Below, one piece after another: positions 16,426 to 25,782 of a stretch of DNA of 40,719 nucleotides (the first letter of the stretch is position 1; every line of letters begins with the position of its first letter). The DNA is taken from contig JAFYIZ010000038.1 of the NCBI GenBank assembly GCA_017538365.1, forward strand, positions 1 to 40,719. Direction: 5' to 3'. Under the pieces are notes generated by a model. The model saw only the letters and a program-made list of their open reading frames with translations. It searched no databases and had not been told where the DNA came from. The stretch is from a bacterium (GTDB lineage: Bacteria > UBP6 > UBA1177). The position numbers and the translations under genes are program-made.

Positions 16426-16977
16426 TCAAATCTCCGTATTTTTCAAAAGCAAAGCTCTTTTTGCGCGATACAACTCACGAACTTCGAGCAGAAATGAACG
16501 TGCAGGTTCGTAAAGATAGTCGCGGTAACTCCACGGAAGCTCTTTTATGACGTTTTTTTTGCCGAACATGAGCGTAACCTCGGCAAAAACGCCGCTTCCC
16601 AAGTATATTCTGTGACTATAGTTTTTCCCTGTCGCCAGAATGAAATTTTCGAGCGTAACCAAGCCGGGATCAAGGTTTACCAGCCTGTTTCCGTTGTCTG
16701 AATATTCCTTTTCGAGCTTAACACAGAAAAGTTTGACCTCTTTGAGAATATCTCTTGCAACGGGCTCTTTGAAGCTGAAAACAATCTTTTTTATGTCACT
16801 GCCCATTTCGGGGTCGTAATAAGGCGATATTGACGAAAAATCATAAACATCTGAAATGGCATCAATTTCGCCGTATTTTTTTTCGAGAATCTCCCTTATC
16901 TCTTCTAGCAGAGCAGGATCTCTGAACATAACCGAAATAGTGAGATTAGCTTTTACGGGTTCAAGAAGTTCGCTCAT
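16426..16977 (-). CDS. DUF4416 family protein
   Basis: This 183-aa protein belongs to the DUF4416 family of unknown function. Family landmarks are the ISPYYDPEMG segment, RLVNLDPGLVTLENFILAT, HRIYLGSGVFAEVTL and the WSYRDYLYEP box. It is soluble with no signal peptide. The gene starts 8 bp after rfbB and its Shine-Dalgarno (AAGGAAG, long spacing) lies inside the rfbB end, so it is probably read through from the glycan locus. Confidence 0.85.
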   Translation of the reverse strand: MSELLEPVKANLTISVMFRDPALLEEIREILEKKYGEIDAISDVYDFSSISPYYDPEMGSDIKKIVFSFKEPVARDILKEVKLFCVKLEKEYSDNGNRLVNLDPGLVTLENFILATGKNYSHRIYLGSGVFAEVTLMFGKKNVIKELPWSYRDYLYEPARSFLLEVRELYRAKRALLLKNTEI

Positions 16978-16985
16978 TTTGGCAT

Positions 16986-18011
16986 TTATCTTCCTTCATA
17001 CATTTTTTTGTAGTAATTCCGGTATTCGCCGCTGATTATCTCTTCCCACCATTCGCGGTTGTCGAGATACCATTTTATCGTTTTCTTGATTCCGTCGGCG
17101 AATTTCGTTTCTGGCAGCCAGCCGAGTTCGTTGTGGATCTTCGTCGGGTCGATGGCATAGCGCATATCGTGACCTTTTCTGTCTGTGACAAACGTGATGA
17201 GGCTCTCTGGTTTGCCGAGTTCCTTGCAGACAAGTTTCACAATGTCGATATTACGCATTTCATTGTGACCGCCGATGTTGTAGACTTCGCCGACACGCCC
17301 TTTGTGGATAACAAGATCGATCGCTTTGCAGTGATCTTCGACATAAAGCCAGTCACGGACATTGATTCCTTCGCCGTAAACAGGAAGCGGCTTGTCGTTC
17401 AGCGCATTTGCAATCATCAAAGGGATCAGTTTTTCGGGGAAATGGTAAGGCCCGTAGTTATTCGAACAGCGCGAAATCGTTACCGGAAGCCCGAAAGTGC
17501 GGTGATAAGCCATGACAAGAAGGTCAGCCCCTGCTTTTGAGCTTGAATAAGGGCTGCTCGTATGTATCGGAGTCTCTTCGGTAAAGAAAAGGTCAGGTCT
17601 GTCAAGCGGAAGATCGCCGTAAACTTCATCGGTCGAAACCTGATGATAACGCTCTATCCCGTATTTCCTGCATGCGTCCATGAGAACTGATGTTCCGATT
17701 ATGTTTGTCTGAAGAAATACTGACGGATCCTCTATGCTTCTGTCAACGTGGCTTTCAGCCGCAAAGTTGACGACTATATCGGGCTTTTTCTCTTCAAAAA
17801 GTTTGTATATCCCCTCTCTGTCACAGATATCGATCTTCACGAAATCAAAATTCGGGTTGTCCATGACACTTTTGAGAGTGCTGAGATTTCCGGCGTAAGT
17901 GAGCTTGTCAAGGCACACGATTTTGTAGTCGGGATGCTTTTTCAGCATGTAAAATATGAAGTTGCTGCCGATAAATCCCGCGCCGCCTGTGACAAAAACC
18001 GTTTTCTGCAT
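16986..18011 (-). CDS. rfbB: dTDP-glucose 4,6-dehydratase
   Basis: This 341-aa extended short-chain dehydrogenase converts dTDP-glucose to dTDP-4-keto-6-deoxyglucose. It has the NAD-binding GGAGFIG at 9-15, the STDEVYGD motif containing the catalytic Thr-Asp-Glu, and the YSSSK (YxxxK) motif. AGGAGGAG precedes the ATG. It follows rfbA by 9 bp. rfbC and rfbD (rhamnose branch) are absent from the locus, which points to another deoxysugar. Confidence 0.96.
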   Translation of the reverse strand: MQKTVFVTGGAGFIGSNFIFYMLKKHPDYKIVCLDKLTYAGNLSTLKSVMDNPNFDFVKIDICDREGIYKLFEEKKPDIVVNFAAESHVDRSIEDPSVFLQTNIIGTSVLMDACRKYGIERYHQVSTDEVYGDLPLDRPDLFFTEETPIHTSSPYSSSKAGADLLVMAYHRTFGLPVTISRCSNNYGPYHFPEKLIPLMIANALNDKPLPVYGEGINVRDWLYVEDHCKAIDLVIHKGRVGEVYNIGGHNEMRNIDIVKLVCKELGKPESLITFVTDRKGHDMRYAIDPTKIHNELGWLPETKFADGIKKTIKWYLDNREWWEEIISGEYRNYYKKMYEGR

Positions 18012-18020
18012 GGTCTCCTC

Positions 18021-18890
18021 CTATTTTTCTTCCGTGATCGAAAGCAGATACTGACCGTAATCGGTCATTTTGAGTTCTTCGCCGATTTCTCTGAGCTCTT
18101 CCCGCGTGATAAATCCGCGTCTCCAGGCAATTTCCTCGATACACGAGACGTAAAAACCCTGCCTGTCCTGCACCGCTTCGACAAATTCAGCCGCCTTCAG
18201 CATATTTGCGGGTGTTCCGGTATCAAGCCACGCCATGCCGCGTCCGAGCAGGGTGACATTGAGTTCACCCATTTCCAGATATGCATTGTTGACTGCCGTG
18301 ATTTCTATTTCTCCGCGCGCCGAAGGTTTCACATTTTTCGCGATTTCAACAACGCGGTTATCGTAGAAATAAAGCCCCGGGACAGCATAGCTGCTCTTCG
18401 GATGTTCCGGTTTTTCCTCAATGGAAATAACCTTATGGTTTTTATCAAACTCAACAACGCCGAACGAACGCGCATCTTTTACCGGATAACCGAAAATAGT
18501 CGCTCCGACCTTGTTTTCCATCGCCCTGCGAAGCATTTTCGTCATATCCTGACCGAAGAAAACATTGTCCCCGAGTATCAGGCAGACGCTGTCTTCTCCG
18601 ATAAATTCCCCGCCAAGAATAAAGGCATCGGCAAGTCCGCGCGGCGTTTCCTGCACTTTGTACGAAAATTTCATTCCGAGCTTTTTTCCGCAGCCGAGAA
18701 GCCTTTCGTAAAGCGGAGTATCCTCCGGCGTCGAAATGATGAGCACTTCGCGTATCCCTGCCAGCATGAGGATCGAAAGCGGATAGTAAATGAGCGGTTT
18801 GTCGTAGATCGGCAGAAGCTGCTTTGAAACAGCTTTCGTCATCGGATAAAGCCTTGTTCCTTTGCCGCCGGCAAGAATGATTCCTTTCAT
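18021..18890 (-). CDS. rfbA: Glucose-1-phosphate thymidylyltransferase
   Basis: This 289-aa enzyme makes dTDP-glucose from glucose 1-phosphate and dTTP. The nucleotide-binding GGKGTRLYP lies at residues 8-16, followed by [22 protein letters not shown] and [11 protein letters not shown], all typical of RmlA. The ATG at 18890 was chosen over one 15 bp upstream because AGGAG lies at the right distance. The start is 2 bp after the upstream aminotransferase stop, so the three rfb-type genes form one transcript. Confidence 0.95.
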   Translation of the reverse strand: MKGIILAGGKGTRLYPMTKAVSKQLLPIYDKPLIYYPLSILMLAGIREVLIISTPEDTPLYERLLGCGKKLGMKFSYKVQETPRGLADAFILGGEFIGEDSVCLILGDNVFFGQDMTKMLRRAMENKVGATIFGYPVKDARSFGVVEFDKNHKVISIEEKPEHPKSSYAVPGLYFYDNRVVEIAKNVKPSARGEIEITAVNNAYLEMGELNVTLLGRGMAWLDTGTPANMLKAAEFVEAVQDRQGFYVSCIEEIAWRRGFITREELREIGEELKMTDYGQYLLSITEEK

Positions 18891-18892
18891 TT

Positions 18893-20002
18893 TTATCTCC
18901 TGCATTTCAAAATTATTTCACAAATTCTGTCGACATCTTTAAGCGTAAGATCGGCGTAAAGCGGAAGCGTCAGCACCCTGTCGGCAAAGTATGCCGCAAC
19001 AGGCGTTTTTTCGGCACCGGCAGTCGGAAGATCGCGGTAACATTCAAAAGAATTTGTCAGCGGATAGAAATATTTTCTCGCCATAATGCCGTTTTCACCG
19101 AGTTTTGCGAAAATTTCGTTTCTCGTTGCGCCGAAACCGTCAAAAACAACGGGAAAATATGCGTAATTCGGCGTGACATCCCTGCCAATCCTGCACAGTT
19201 TGATTCCTTTAACACCGTCGAGATGACTGAAATAGCGCTCGACAACGGCTTTTCGTTTTTCAATTTCTCCGTCAAGATGACGCAGATTGCAAAGCCCCAT
19301 CGCCGCCTGAAATTCGCTCATTTTTGCGTTTCCGCCTACAAATCCGACACTTTCTGCACCTGTTATTCCGAAATTTTTCATGCTGTTCAGCCTTTCTACA
19401 AGCGAATCGTCCGAAAAACAGACCGCACCGCCTTCGATCGTGTTGAAAACTTTGGTCGCATGAAAGCTGAACATCGCTGCGTCACCGAAACATGCAGAAG
19501 CTACACCTTTGTATTTCACAGCAAAAGCATGAGCCGCATCGTAAATGACTTTCAGACCGTGCTTTTTTGCAATATCGGCAATTTTTTCGACATCGCACAT
19601 GTTCCCGTAAACATGAACCGGAACTATCGCCACAGTTTTGTCTGTGATCAAAGCCTCGATCTTATCGGCATCGATCGTGTAATTTTCAGGATTCACATCG
19701 CAGAAAACGGGAACCAGGCCGTTCCGCACGATCGCATGAGTCGTTGAAGCAAAAGTGAAAGGAGTCGTAATAACTTCCGCACCTTTTTCAAACTGCATCG
19801 CCGCGATGACATTTTCGAGCGCCAGATGTCCATTCGTGTAAAGCGCGACATGCGGCACACCAAGAAACTTTTCAAGTTCAGCCTGAAACCGCTGATGTTT
19901 CACACCGGAATTGGTAAGCCAGCGGCTCTCCCACAACTCCTTTATTTCAGCACAGTATTCCTCAAAATCAGGCATTGAGGAACGGGTAACGTTTATGGTC
20001 AT
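18893..20002 (-). CDS. dTDP-4-keto-6-deoxyhexose aminotransferase, VioA-like
   Basis: A 369-aa DegT/DnrJ/EryC1/StrS-type PLP enzyme. The PLP lysine is K184 in [14 protein letters not shown], and D155 in YDAAHAF contacts the cofactor. That lysine segment resembles VioA (dTDP-Qui4N synthesis) more than WecE/RffA or FdtB/QdtB. No 3,4-ketoisomerase gene is present, which also argues for amination at C4. The product would be dTDP-4-amino-4,6-dideoxyglucose. The start at 20002 follows GGAGGAG, and an upstream in-frame ATG was rejected. A diverged hairpin repeat (20014-20051) lies in its leader. The exact stereochemistry of the product is inference. Confidence 0.82.
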   Translation of the reverse strand: MTINVTRSSMPDFEEYCAEIKELWESRWLTNSGVKHQRFQAELEKFLGVPHVALYTNGHLALENVIAAMQFEKGAEVITTPFTFASTTHAIVRNGLVPVFCDVNPENYTIDADKIEALITDKTVAIVPVHVYGNMCDVEKIADIAKKHGLKVIYDAAHAFAVKYKGVASACFGDAAMFSFHATKVFNTIEGGAVCFSDDSLVERLNSMKNFGITGAESVGFVGGNAKMSEFQAAMGLCNLRHLDGEIEKRKAVVERYFSHLDGVKGIKLCRIGRDVTPNYAYFPVVFDGFGATRNEIFAKLGENGIMARKYFYPLTNSFECYRDLPTAGAEKTPVAAYFADRVLTLPLYADLTLKDVDRICEIILKCRR

Positions 20003-20013
20003 ATCTCCTCCAG

Positions 20014-20051
20014 ACTTCATCCCCAGCCCTTATCCATTGTGACGAAGGAAA
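20014..20051 (-). repeat. Hairpin leader repeat, copy 2 (diverged)
   Basis: On the minus strand this 38-bp segment aligns without gaps to 281-318 on the plus strand with 29 identities, sharing GGGCTGGGGRTGA. As in copy 1 it sits just upstream of a start codon (12 bp before the ATG at 20002) and has the same orientation relative to the gene. The hairpin arms are largely decayed here. Confidence 0.5.
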
Positions 20052-20119
20052 CAAAAAGACAAAGTCAAAACGGTGTATAATACTTATTTTTTGAGAAATT
20101 GCGAGAAGGCAACGGTCGT

Positions 20120-21175
20120 TCAGCTTATATATTTTTCGATTTCATCAATGCTGTATCCGACAGACCTGTAATCGCAAGCTTTCAAAGAGGAAGCAATTGT
20201 GATCAAAGCCGAGGCGATGGGTGTTGCAATCCTTTTTTTTGCCGCCAGTTTTTCGAGCATGCACAGTTCCATAGGAACATCTTCATAAATATAACGCGTA
20301 TTCAGATCACTCGGTCCTTTAGGTCCGCCGGTAGCGGCATAATTTCTGAACACCTGCAAACTGTCTACAGACAGATCCTCTTCATTTCTCCATTTGCATG
20401 CATCAAGATAGTCTATTGCATGCTCGCCGCCGTATGCAGTTATTACCTGCTTCTTTTCATCATCAAGTCTTTCAACTATGTTCCAGACCGACGGGGAAAA
20501 CGCTTCGCGATACATCCAGAACTCACCTTTTGAATACTCGATCCGGCTTGCCGACATTATCGATCCGACAGTATGAACCACCATGTTGGGATTGTGCATG
20601 GTGGATTCAACGATGTTGCTTCTCAAATACTTGTGTGCACCGAACAAGGATGTGATTACAGGAAGAAACCGCTCATCCTCTTTGTGAAGAAAGGCAACTG
20701 CGTTGCGAACATTTCTGAACAGTATTTCGACTTTGCCTGGAGAGGTAATTCTTGCATCGTAAGGAGTCGATTCGCCCTCGACATATACGATATGCTTCCC
20801 TTCGCTGTATTTCGCGAACTGGGTAGAACCCATGTTGCCCGGAATCAGGAAGACTATCTGTCCTTCTTTTAAAAGCGGGCCTATTCTTTTCGCCAGATCG
20901 CGATGCTGAAGGCTCTGAGTCAGAATCATGACGACTTCAGCGCCTTCCAGACCGGCTTCTATATCTCTGGTGATCATATTCGGTTTTACCGAAAATTCTT
21001 TGTTGCCGTCAGTAGTATCAAGACAGCTGATTTCGCCAGTTTTCACAATAAATTCAAAATTGTCGTCGTGTAAACTGTGAGATGTCTTGATCAAATTTAC
21101 ATGATGTCCGTTTTGTATCAGCTTGACAGATTGAGCACAACCTGCATTTCCGGCACCTACAACTGCAACTTTCAT
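20120..21175 (-). CDS. NAD/NADP octopine/nopaline dehydrogenase-family protein
   Basis: This 351-aa protein has an N-terminal Rossmann fold with GAGNAG (residues 7-12) and an all-helical C-terminal domain of opine dehydrogenases, with a HNPNMVVH segment and SIMSASRIE in the expected place for catalytic and substrate residues. Opine dehydrogenases reductively condense an amino acid with a 2-oxo acid such as pyruvate. Its place between an amino-sugar aminotransferase and ATP-grasp ligases suggests an N-(carboxyalkyl)amino acid for glycan decoration. That is inference. GAGGGCGG precedes the ATG, and 36 bp separate it from the GNAT gene. Confidence 0.8.
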   Translation of the reverse strand: MKVAVVGAGNAGCAQSVKLIQNGHHVNLIKTSHSLHDDNFEFIVKTGEISCLDTTDGNKEFSVKPNMITRDIEAGLEGAEVVMILTQSLQHRDLAKRIGPLLKEGQIVFLIPGNMGSTQFAKYSEGKHIVYVEGESTPYDARITSPGKVEILFRNVRNAVAFLHKEDERFLPVITSLFGAHKYLRSNIVESTMHNPNMVVHTVGSIMSASRIEYSKGEFWMYREAFSPSVWNIVERLDDEKKQVITAYGGEHAIDYLDACKWRNEEDLSVDSLQVFRNYAATGGPKGPSDLNTRYIYEDVPMELCMLEKLAAKKRIATPIASALITIASSLKACDYRSVGYSIDEIEKYIS

Positions 21176-21211
21176 ATAACCGCCCTCGCAAAAAAATTGT
21201 TTTTTACCCTG

Positions 21212-22321
21212 TCAAACCAGAATCGTATCGCATCCGCCGTATCTGATTCTCCATTTATTCTGATCCGTAATATCGCTTTTACAATCTTTGCCAGCTTTAA
21301 ATGTCATCTGATACATACCACGATATGAAAAACCGAGACTCTCAATATCTTTGCCGACTCCCTCACTGGATATCACGGTATTGATTTTATCGACATCGGG
21401 GCTGAATGTTGCAAGAGCCAACAAATTTAATTCCACTTCACTCAATTCAGATTTATTCACACTTCCCCATTCAACAACCGTGCCTCTGATCAGATTTTTA
21501 AACATTCCCTTTTTGTTTTCTTCGAAGCGCTCCTTTGTCATATAGAAACCTTTGGGGGAACCGTTTTTGTCATAAACTGAATAAAAACAGTTTTTATCTT
21601 TCGGATTAGCAGAGAACATATGATCCAGATTCCACTGCAGCCATTTCTGATCATGTATTTCCGTATATTTGTGACCGTCATTTAAAGTAATATCGTTTAC
21701 CCATTCTGGAATGAGATTCTCTTTTTTTACAGTAAAGCGTTTTTTCAGATCACGAATCTTCATCAAGTTCGGGAGGTTCTGAATTTTCAGAAAAACATCG
21801 CCGAATAAAGCTAAAAAAGATAATGAAAAACCTTTAAATCCTTTGGCCGCCAAAACCGACTGACTCCTGCACAGTTTATAATAAAGCGGCTTTTCAAAAA
21901 TAGCGACGTCCATTTTTCGGAATATAGAAATAGCACCGGAAGAATAGAGCTGCCCGATATGTATAGGATATTCTCTATTTAAAACGGAGTCTTGAAGAAG
22001 CATGGTTCCTAGACCTTTTCCTTGAAAATTTTCATGAATTTCAAGACCTCCGCCGGTCTGGGCAAGCATAAAACCCTCTCCTGTTTTTATCCGAGTCTGC
22101 ATAAATATTCTTCTGCCCACTATCTTACCATTGAGATAAAGTATGTTGACTGCTGTTTTTGATCCGTCATAGTTAGGGTTAGTCAGCAAAGCATCTTTGG
22201 TGGGTTTGATGAAATAATCGGAAATGATTCCATAGTCATCTCCTGAGATTTCATAAGATCCGTTTTTCAATTCATCGTATGTTACTCTCTTCATCAAAAG
22301 AGTATCGGTTTCGGCCATCAT
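21212..22321 (-). CDS. GNAT-family N-acyltransferase, two-domain
   Basis: A 369-aa protein with an N-terminal GNAT domain (about 10-165) whose acyl-CoA motif is QGKGLG at 100-105. The C-terminal half (about 205-360) may be a second, degenerate GNAT-like unit. It probably acylates an amine on the sugar or amino-acid precursor of this locus, but the substrate is not evident. GAGGAG precedes the ATG, and 24 bp separate it from the ATP-grasp gene. Confidence 0.72.
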   Translation of the reverse strand: MMAETDTLLMKRVTYDELKNGSYEISGDDYGIISDYFIKPTKDALLTNPNYDGSKTAVNILYLNGKIVGRRIFMQTRIKTGEGFMLAQTGGGLEIHENFQGKGLGTMLLQDSVLNREYPIHIGQLYSSGAISIFRKMDVAIFEKPLYYKLCRSQSVLAAKGFKGFSLSFLALFGDVFLKIQNLPNLMKIRDLKKRFTVKKENLIPEWVNDITLNDGHKYTEIHDQKWLQWNLDHMFSANPKDKNCFYSVYDKNGSPKGFYMTKERFEENKKGMFKNLIRGTVVEWGSVNKSELSEVELNLLALATFSPDVDKINTVISSEGVGKDIESLGFSYRGMYQMTFKAGKDCKSDITDQNKWRIRYGGCDTILV

Positions 22322-22345
22322 TACTCCTCAAAAAACGCCTTCAGA

Positions 22346-23626
22346 TCACTCAAACAGGCTTTTAGGATCAAGTTTATCCATCAGAATAGATTTTCCTTCA
22401 GGATTAAAGACATCAAAAATGTTATTTATATAATTAACCTTTTCAATAACTTGTTCTTTGTTTTCCAAAACAATTTCGGCAACCATTATCGGGATGTCAA
22501 CGATCCTCTCCCTGTCATAATGATAACCTACTTCATGGTATTTTTGTATCTCCACGCATTCAGGCATAGCTTCAACTTCATCCATACCGCAAATTTCGGC
22601 AACAGTTTCGTTGCAACCTTTCAACAGATAATTACAGTCTAAAGCATATTTTTTGTATTTTGCAGATTCTTTGCTGATCATGTTGATATCATTGACCATT
22701 TTACCTGTCAAAGCATAATTTATGATCATATCCATCGCATTGTAACCAAGGCACGCCTGCTCATGGTTGAAGTATGAACCACCTAGTCTGCACCCCATTT
22801 CAAAGAACATGATCCTGTTTCCGTCATAGTATCCCTGCATAAAAAGAACGCCGTCCGTAAAACCTTCTTTTTTGAACATATTGACGACCGTATCATTTAT
22901 GTTTTCGAGATAATAATCCACCGCTTTGGAAGGCGACATGCTGATAGTTGAGTAATTGACAGCACTTCCCCTGTCAGAAGCCATGAAACGATCGAATATC
23001 GAAAGCAGTCTAAACTCTCCGTTTACCGCAATATAGTCAAGAAGAAACTCTCTACCGCTGATATAATCTTCAATTATTGCATTTCCACTGGCAGAATAGC
23101 TTAGGGCATCTTTAAACCTTGCAAACAATTCCGTTTCGTTTTTACAAACTCCGGCACCGCGCGAACCGCTTCCGTCAAGAGGCTTTACAAAAACAGGATA
23201 TTTGATTTTACCTAGGATTTCCTTATCGATTTTATTTCCTGTCAAATATGTCTTCGGCACCGGCACATTATAGCGGCTGCAGGTCTCTTTAAAATCGATT
23301 TTGTTCGTTGACATACTCAGCATTTTTTCAGTAATATAGCAGGGAAGATCGAGTTTTTTGCAAACGTCCATATACGGCCTCAGCAATATATCGACAAAAC
23401 CTGTAATTACGCCGTCAACCTTCTCTTTTCTGCAGAAATCCACCAGCGCATCAACATCCAAGGCATTGATCAAAACAGGCTTGTCAGCGACTAGCTTTGC
23501 AGGTGAGTCTTCTTTATAGTCCGCAACTATCGTATATATTCCCTTATTCTTTGCGTAACGGACGATATCGCACTCGGTCTTTGTTGCACCGATTATAAGC
23601 AGTTTTTTTCCAGCCAATTCATTCAT
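22346..23626 (-). CDS. ATP-grasp carboxylate-amine ligase (second)
   Basis: This 426-aa ATP-grasp enzyme has an N-terminal Rossmann-like domain (LLIIGATKTECDI), the central FVKPLDGSGSRGAG phosphate loop, IIEDYISGREF, and FFEMGCRLGG in place of the usual E-x-N-x-R Mg2+ motif. Such ligases form amide bonds through an acyl-phosphate. It is not purine or carbamoyl-phosphate enzyme-like in length. A GGGGGT stretch precedes the ATG. Together with the gene at 24580 it makes two ligases on either side of a PLP-fold protein. Confidence 0.85.
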   Translation of the reverse strand: MNELAGKKLLIIGATKTECDIVRYAKNKGIYTIVADYKEDSPAKLVADKPVLINALDVDALVDFCRKEKVDGVITGFVDILLRPYMDVCKKLDLPCYITEKMLSMSTNKIDFKETCSRYNVPVPKTYLTGNKIDKEILGKIKYPVFVKPLDGSGSRGAGVCKNETELFARFKDALSYSASGNAIIEDYISGREFLLDYIAVNGEFRLLSIFDRFMASDRGSAVNYSTISMSPSKAVDYYLENINDTVVNMFKKEGFTDGVLFMQGYYDGNRIMFFEMGCRLGGSYFNHEQACLGYNAMDMIINYALTGKMVNDINMISKESAKYKKYALDCNYLLKGCNETVAEICGMDEVEAMPECVEIQKYHEVGYHYDRERIVDIPIMVAEIVLENKEQVIEKVNYINNIFDVFNPEGKSILMDKLDPKSLFE

Positions 23627-23638
23627 AAGAACCCCCGT

Positions 23639-24583
23639 TTATTGCTTTTTAACAAAAGTTATCAATTCATTCATATCCTCTTCCGAATACCGCTGGTCGA
23701 CCGGCAACGGCAGAATATTCTCCGCAAATTTGTATTCAAGACTTGTTTTATCCGTTTCATTCAGAACATTCGGCCAGAGTGTCGGAATATATATTTTCTG
23801 TTGTTGAAGTTTTTTGCGTATTTCAGCACCGTTTTCAATAAGCAGCGGATAAGCGAAAGCCCCCTCAACTTTTTTCAGTTTCAGTTGATTTATTTTTCCG
23901 AGTTTTTCATGACACAGTCTAAAATTACAGGTTCTGCGATTTTTTACGAATTCGTAATCTATTGCGTGAAGCAGATTGTTCGTAAGTTTCGACATCTTTT
24001 TTACCGGCTCGCTCGAAAACATCTTATTGTTTGACACATTTTCGCTATAAAATTCAGAAGCCGTCCGTTCGAAACGTCCGAGCAGAAAATGCATCCGTTC
24101 AAAAGATTCATCCACCGGCAACTCTTCACCAAGAATTGTATCGGTGTATAAAAACGCACCGTCAGCGACTCCGAAAAATTTGCGACAGGTATAAAGCGTG
24201 TCGACTCCGTGAATAGCCATTTCAAAATATGCCTGAGCGTTGTCAACGATGATTCTGCCATATTTGTTTTTCAGTTCTTTGATGTAATTCAAATCCAACT
24301 GACCGTAATAATTCATCAGATAGAACCATTCGCCGTCAGCAAGTTCAATGTTTTCCGGCAAAAAGTTCTCGTCAATATGATACAATGATATTTCCACGCC
24401 GTATTTTTTGCACACTTCGAATACGCTGTCACACATAAAATAAGGCACTTTTATTTTTTTTATGTTCTTCGCCTTTATCAAGTAAGCCAAACAATTTCTG
24501 CCGCAATTCAGGGCAACAGCGCCTTCATGTAGCATCGGCAGTCTATAAGTATCAAGTTCTATGTATCCGCCAATCTCTCTCAT
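23639..24583 (-). CDS. Short DegT-like PLP-fold protein of unknown function
   Basis: A 314-aa distant relative of DegT/DnrJ sugar aminotransferases. D114 (VDNAQAYFE) matches the PLP-ring Asp and K135 (CRKFFGVADG) sits where the PLP lysine should be. The N-terminus (IGGYIEL, LNCGRNCLAYLIKAKN) resembles uncharacterised proteins encoded in surface-polysaccharide loci. It is shorter than classical aminotransferases (about 370). It could be an aminotransferase, an amino-acid beta-replacement enzyme, or non-catalytic. Its start overlaps the upstream ATP-grasp stop (ATGA), so the two are translationally coupled. Confidence 0.7.
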   Translation of the reverse strand: MREIGGYIELDTYRLPMLHEGAVALNCGRNCLAYLIKAKNIKKIKVPYFMCDSVFEVCKKYGVEISLYHIDENFLPENIELADGEWFYLMNYYGQLDLNYIKELKNKYGRIIVDNAQAYFEMAIHGVDTLYTCRKFFGVADGAFLYTDTILGEELPVDESFERMHFLLGRFERTASEFYSENVSNNKMFSSEPVKKMSKLTNNLLHAIDYEFVKNRRTCNFRLCHEKLGKINQLKLKKVEGAFAYPLLIENGAEIRKKLQQQKIYIPTLWPNVLNETDKTSLEYKFAENILPLPVDQRYSEEDMNELITFVKKQ

Positions 24584-25782
24584 TTTTTGTATTCAATCAT
24601 TATATGCTCGTTTATATTCCCGAGTATTTTTGCCATATTTTCAGCATTATCAAATTTGAAAAAAACGATCCCTAGCGCTTTTGCCGCATTGTCGAAATAC
24701 TCTACACGATCCCCCTGCTTTTTGTAAAGACATTCTCTGACAATATACTTTTTTATTTGCTCTGAATATCGGATTTTATTAAAAATTCCGCTCCGCGCAG
24801 CATGAAGATTGTGCGTTGCACAGTATAAAACAGGTTCATTGACCGTCACATTCGGCATCTCACCCATCGCCGCCTGAATAGTCATCTCGACCATATCAAT
24901 ACCGAAAATATATCCAAGTAAATCGGGAATCATGTTTCCACCGCTGCGCGGACCGACATCTATCAGAAAGACATCGCCTTTTCCATCGACAACAAGTTCG
25001 ATATTCATGGCCCCAAAACCGATATGAAGCCTGTTGACCATATTCTGCAGGACAGATTTTGCTTTTTCGAGGTCTTCCTCTGCTAGTTCGGGTGGGAAAC
25101 TCTTGCCGACTGGAACGAGAGGATTGACGTTACAGTCTCGGTGACAGTTCATCAGTCCCCATATAACGACCTTGCCGTCTTGAACAAATATGTCTCCGCC
25201 GACAAGATAGGGATGCTTTTTTTCGATAAATTCTTCAACTACAACACGTTTGCATCTTGAAAAAGAGAATGCAAACTCGAGGGCTTTTTCAAAATTTTCA
25301 CAACAGTGCAGAACCGTCGCACCTTTGCTTCCGGAAGAATCGACCGGCTTTATAATAACCGGCATATTGAAAAAATTTTTTTCAATGTCATTCAATGCAG
25401 AGTGCGGGTTGTCATATCCTTTTGCCTTCGGTGTGCAGAAACCGTTTTCTGCAAGAAACTTTCTGAATCGGTCTTTATTGCAGAGAATTTCGACAGAATC
25501 ATAAGGATTCCCCGGAAGTCCGAGTTTTTCAGCAACATAAGCCGCAGTCGGAGCAGCCGGATCGGAAGCATAGGCAAGCACTCCGTCAACTTTTTCACTT
25601 TTTGCGACTTCAAGTACCGCTTCTTTGTCTGTTGTGCTGACAAGATAAAATTTATCTGCATGATACTGCCCTGGATTGTCTGTGAGATAATCGCAGAGAA
25701 CGGTATAATATCCGAGTCTTTTTGCCGTCTCTATTGCTATAATCTGCTGAGCCGAACCTCCGAGCAATAAAATTTTCTTCAT
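24580..25782 (-). CDS. ATP-grasp carboxylate-amine ligase (first)
   Basis: A 400-aa ATP-grasp ligase. LLLGGSAQQIIAIETAKRLG begins the N-terminal domain, IIKPVDSSGSKGA is the phosphate loop, VVVEEFIEKKHP follows, and LIDVGPRSGGN carries Asp where Glu is usual in the Mg2+ motif. The type is common in polysaccharide loci and is often annotated as carbamoyl-phosphate-synthase-like or PurK-like. Start and stop both overlap neighbours by 4 bp, so this gene, the flippase and the PLP-fold gene are tightly coupled. Confidence 0.85.
   Translation of the reverse strand: MKKILLLGGSAQQIIAIETAKRLGYYTVLCDYLTDNPGQYHADKFYLVSTTDKEAVLEVAKSEKVDGVLAYASDPAAPTAAYVAEKLGLPGNPYDSVEILCNKDRFRKFLAENGFCTPKAKGYDNPHSALNDIEKNFFNMPVIIKPVDSSGSKGATVLHCCENFEKALEFAFSFSRCKRVVVEEFIEKKHPYLVGGDIFVQDGKVVIWGLMNCHRDCNVNPLVPVGKSFPPELAEEDLEKAKSVLQNMVNRLHIGFGAMNIELVVDGKGDVFLIDVGPRSGGNMIPDLLGYIFGIDMVEMTIQAAMGEMPNVTVNEPVLYCATHNLHAARSGIFNKIRYSEQIKKYIVRECLYKKQGDRVEYFDNAAKALGIVFFKFDNAENMAKILGNINEHIMIEYKK

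Noticed and set aside
17748-18827. A 359-aa open frame on the plus strand over rfbB/rfbA
   Set aside because: It is antisense to two clearly assigned genes and shows no motif, so it is a shadow frame.
20052-20119. A promoter (TATTAT or TATAAT) between the opine dehydrogenase and the aminotransferase
   Set aside because: -10-like sequences exist on both strands, but no -35 hexamer of reasonable quality lies at proper spacing.
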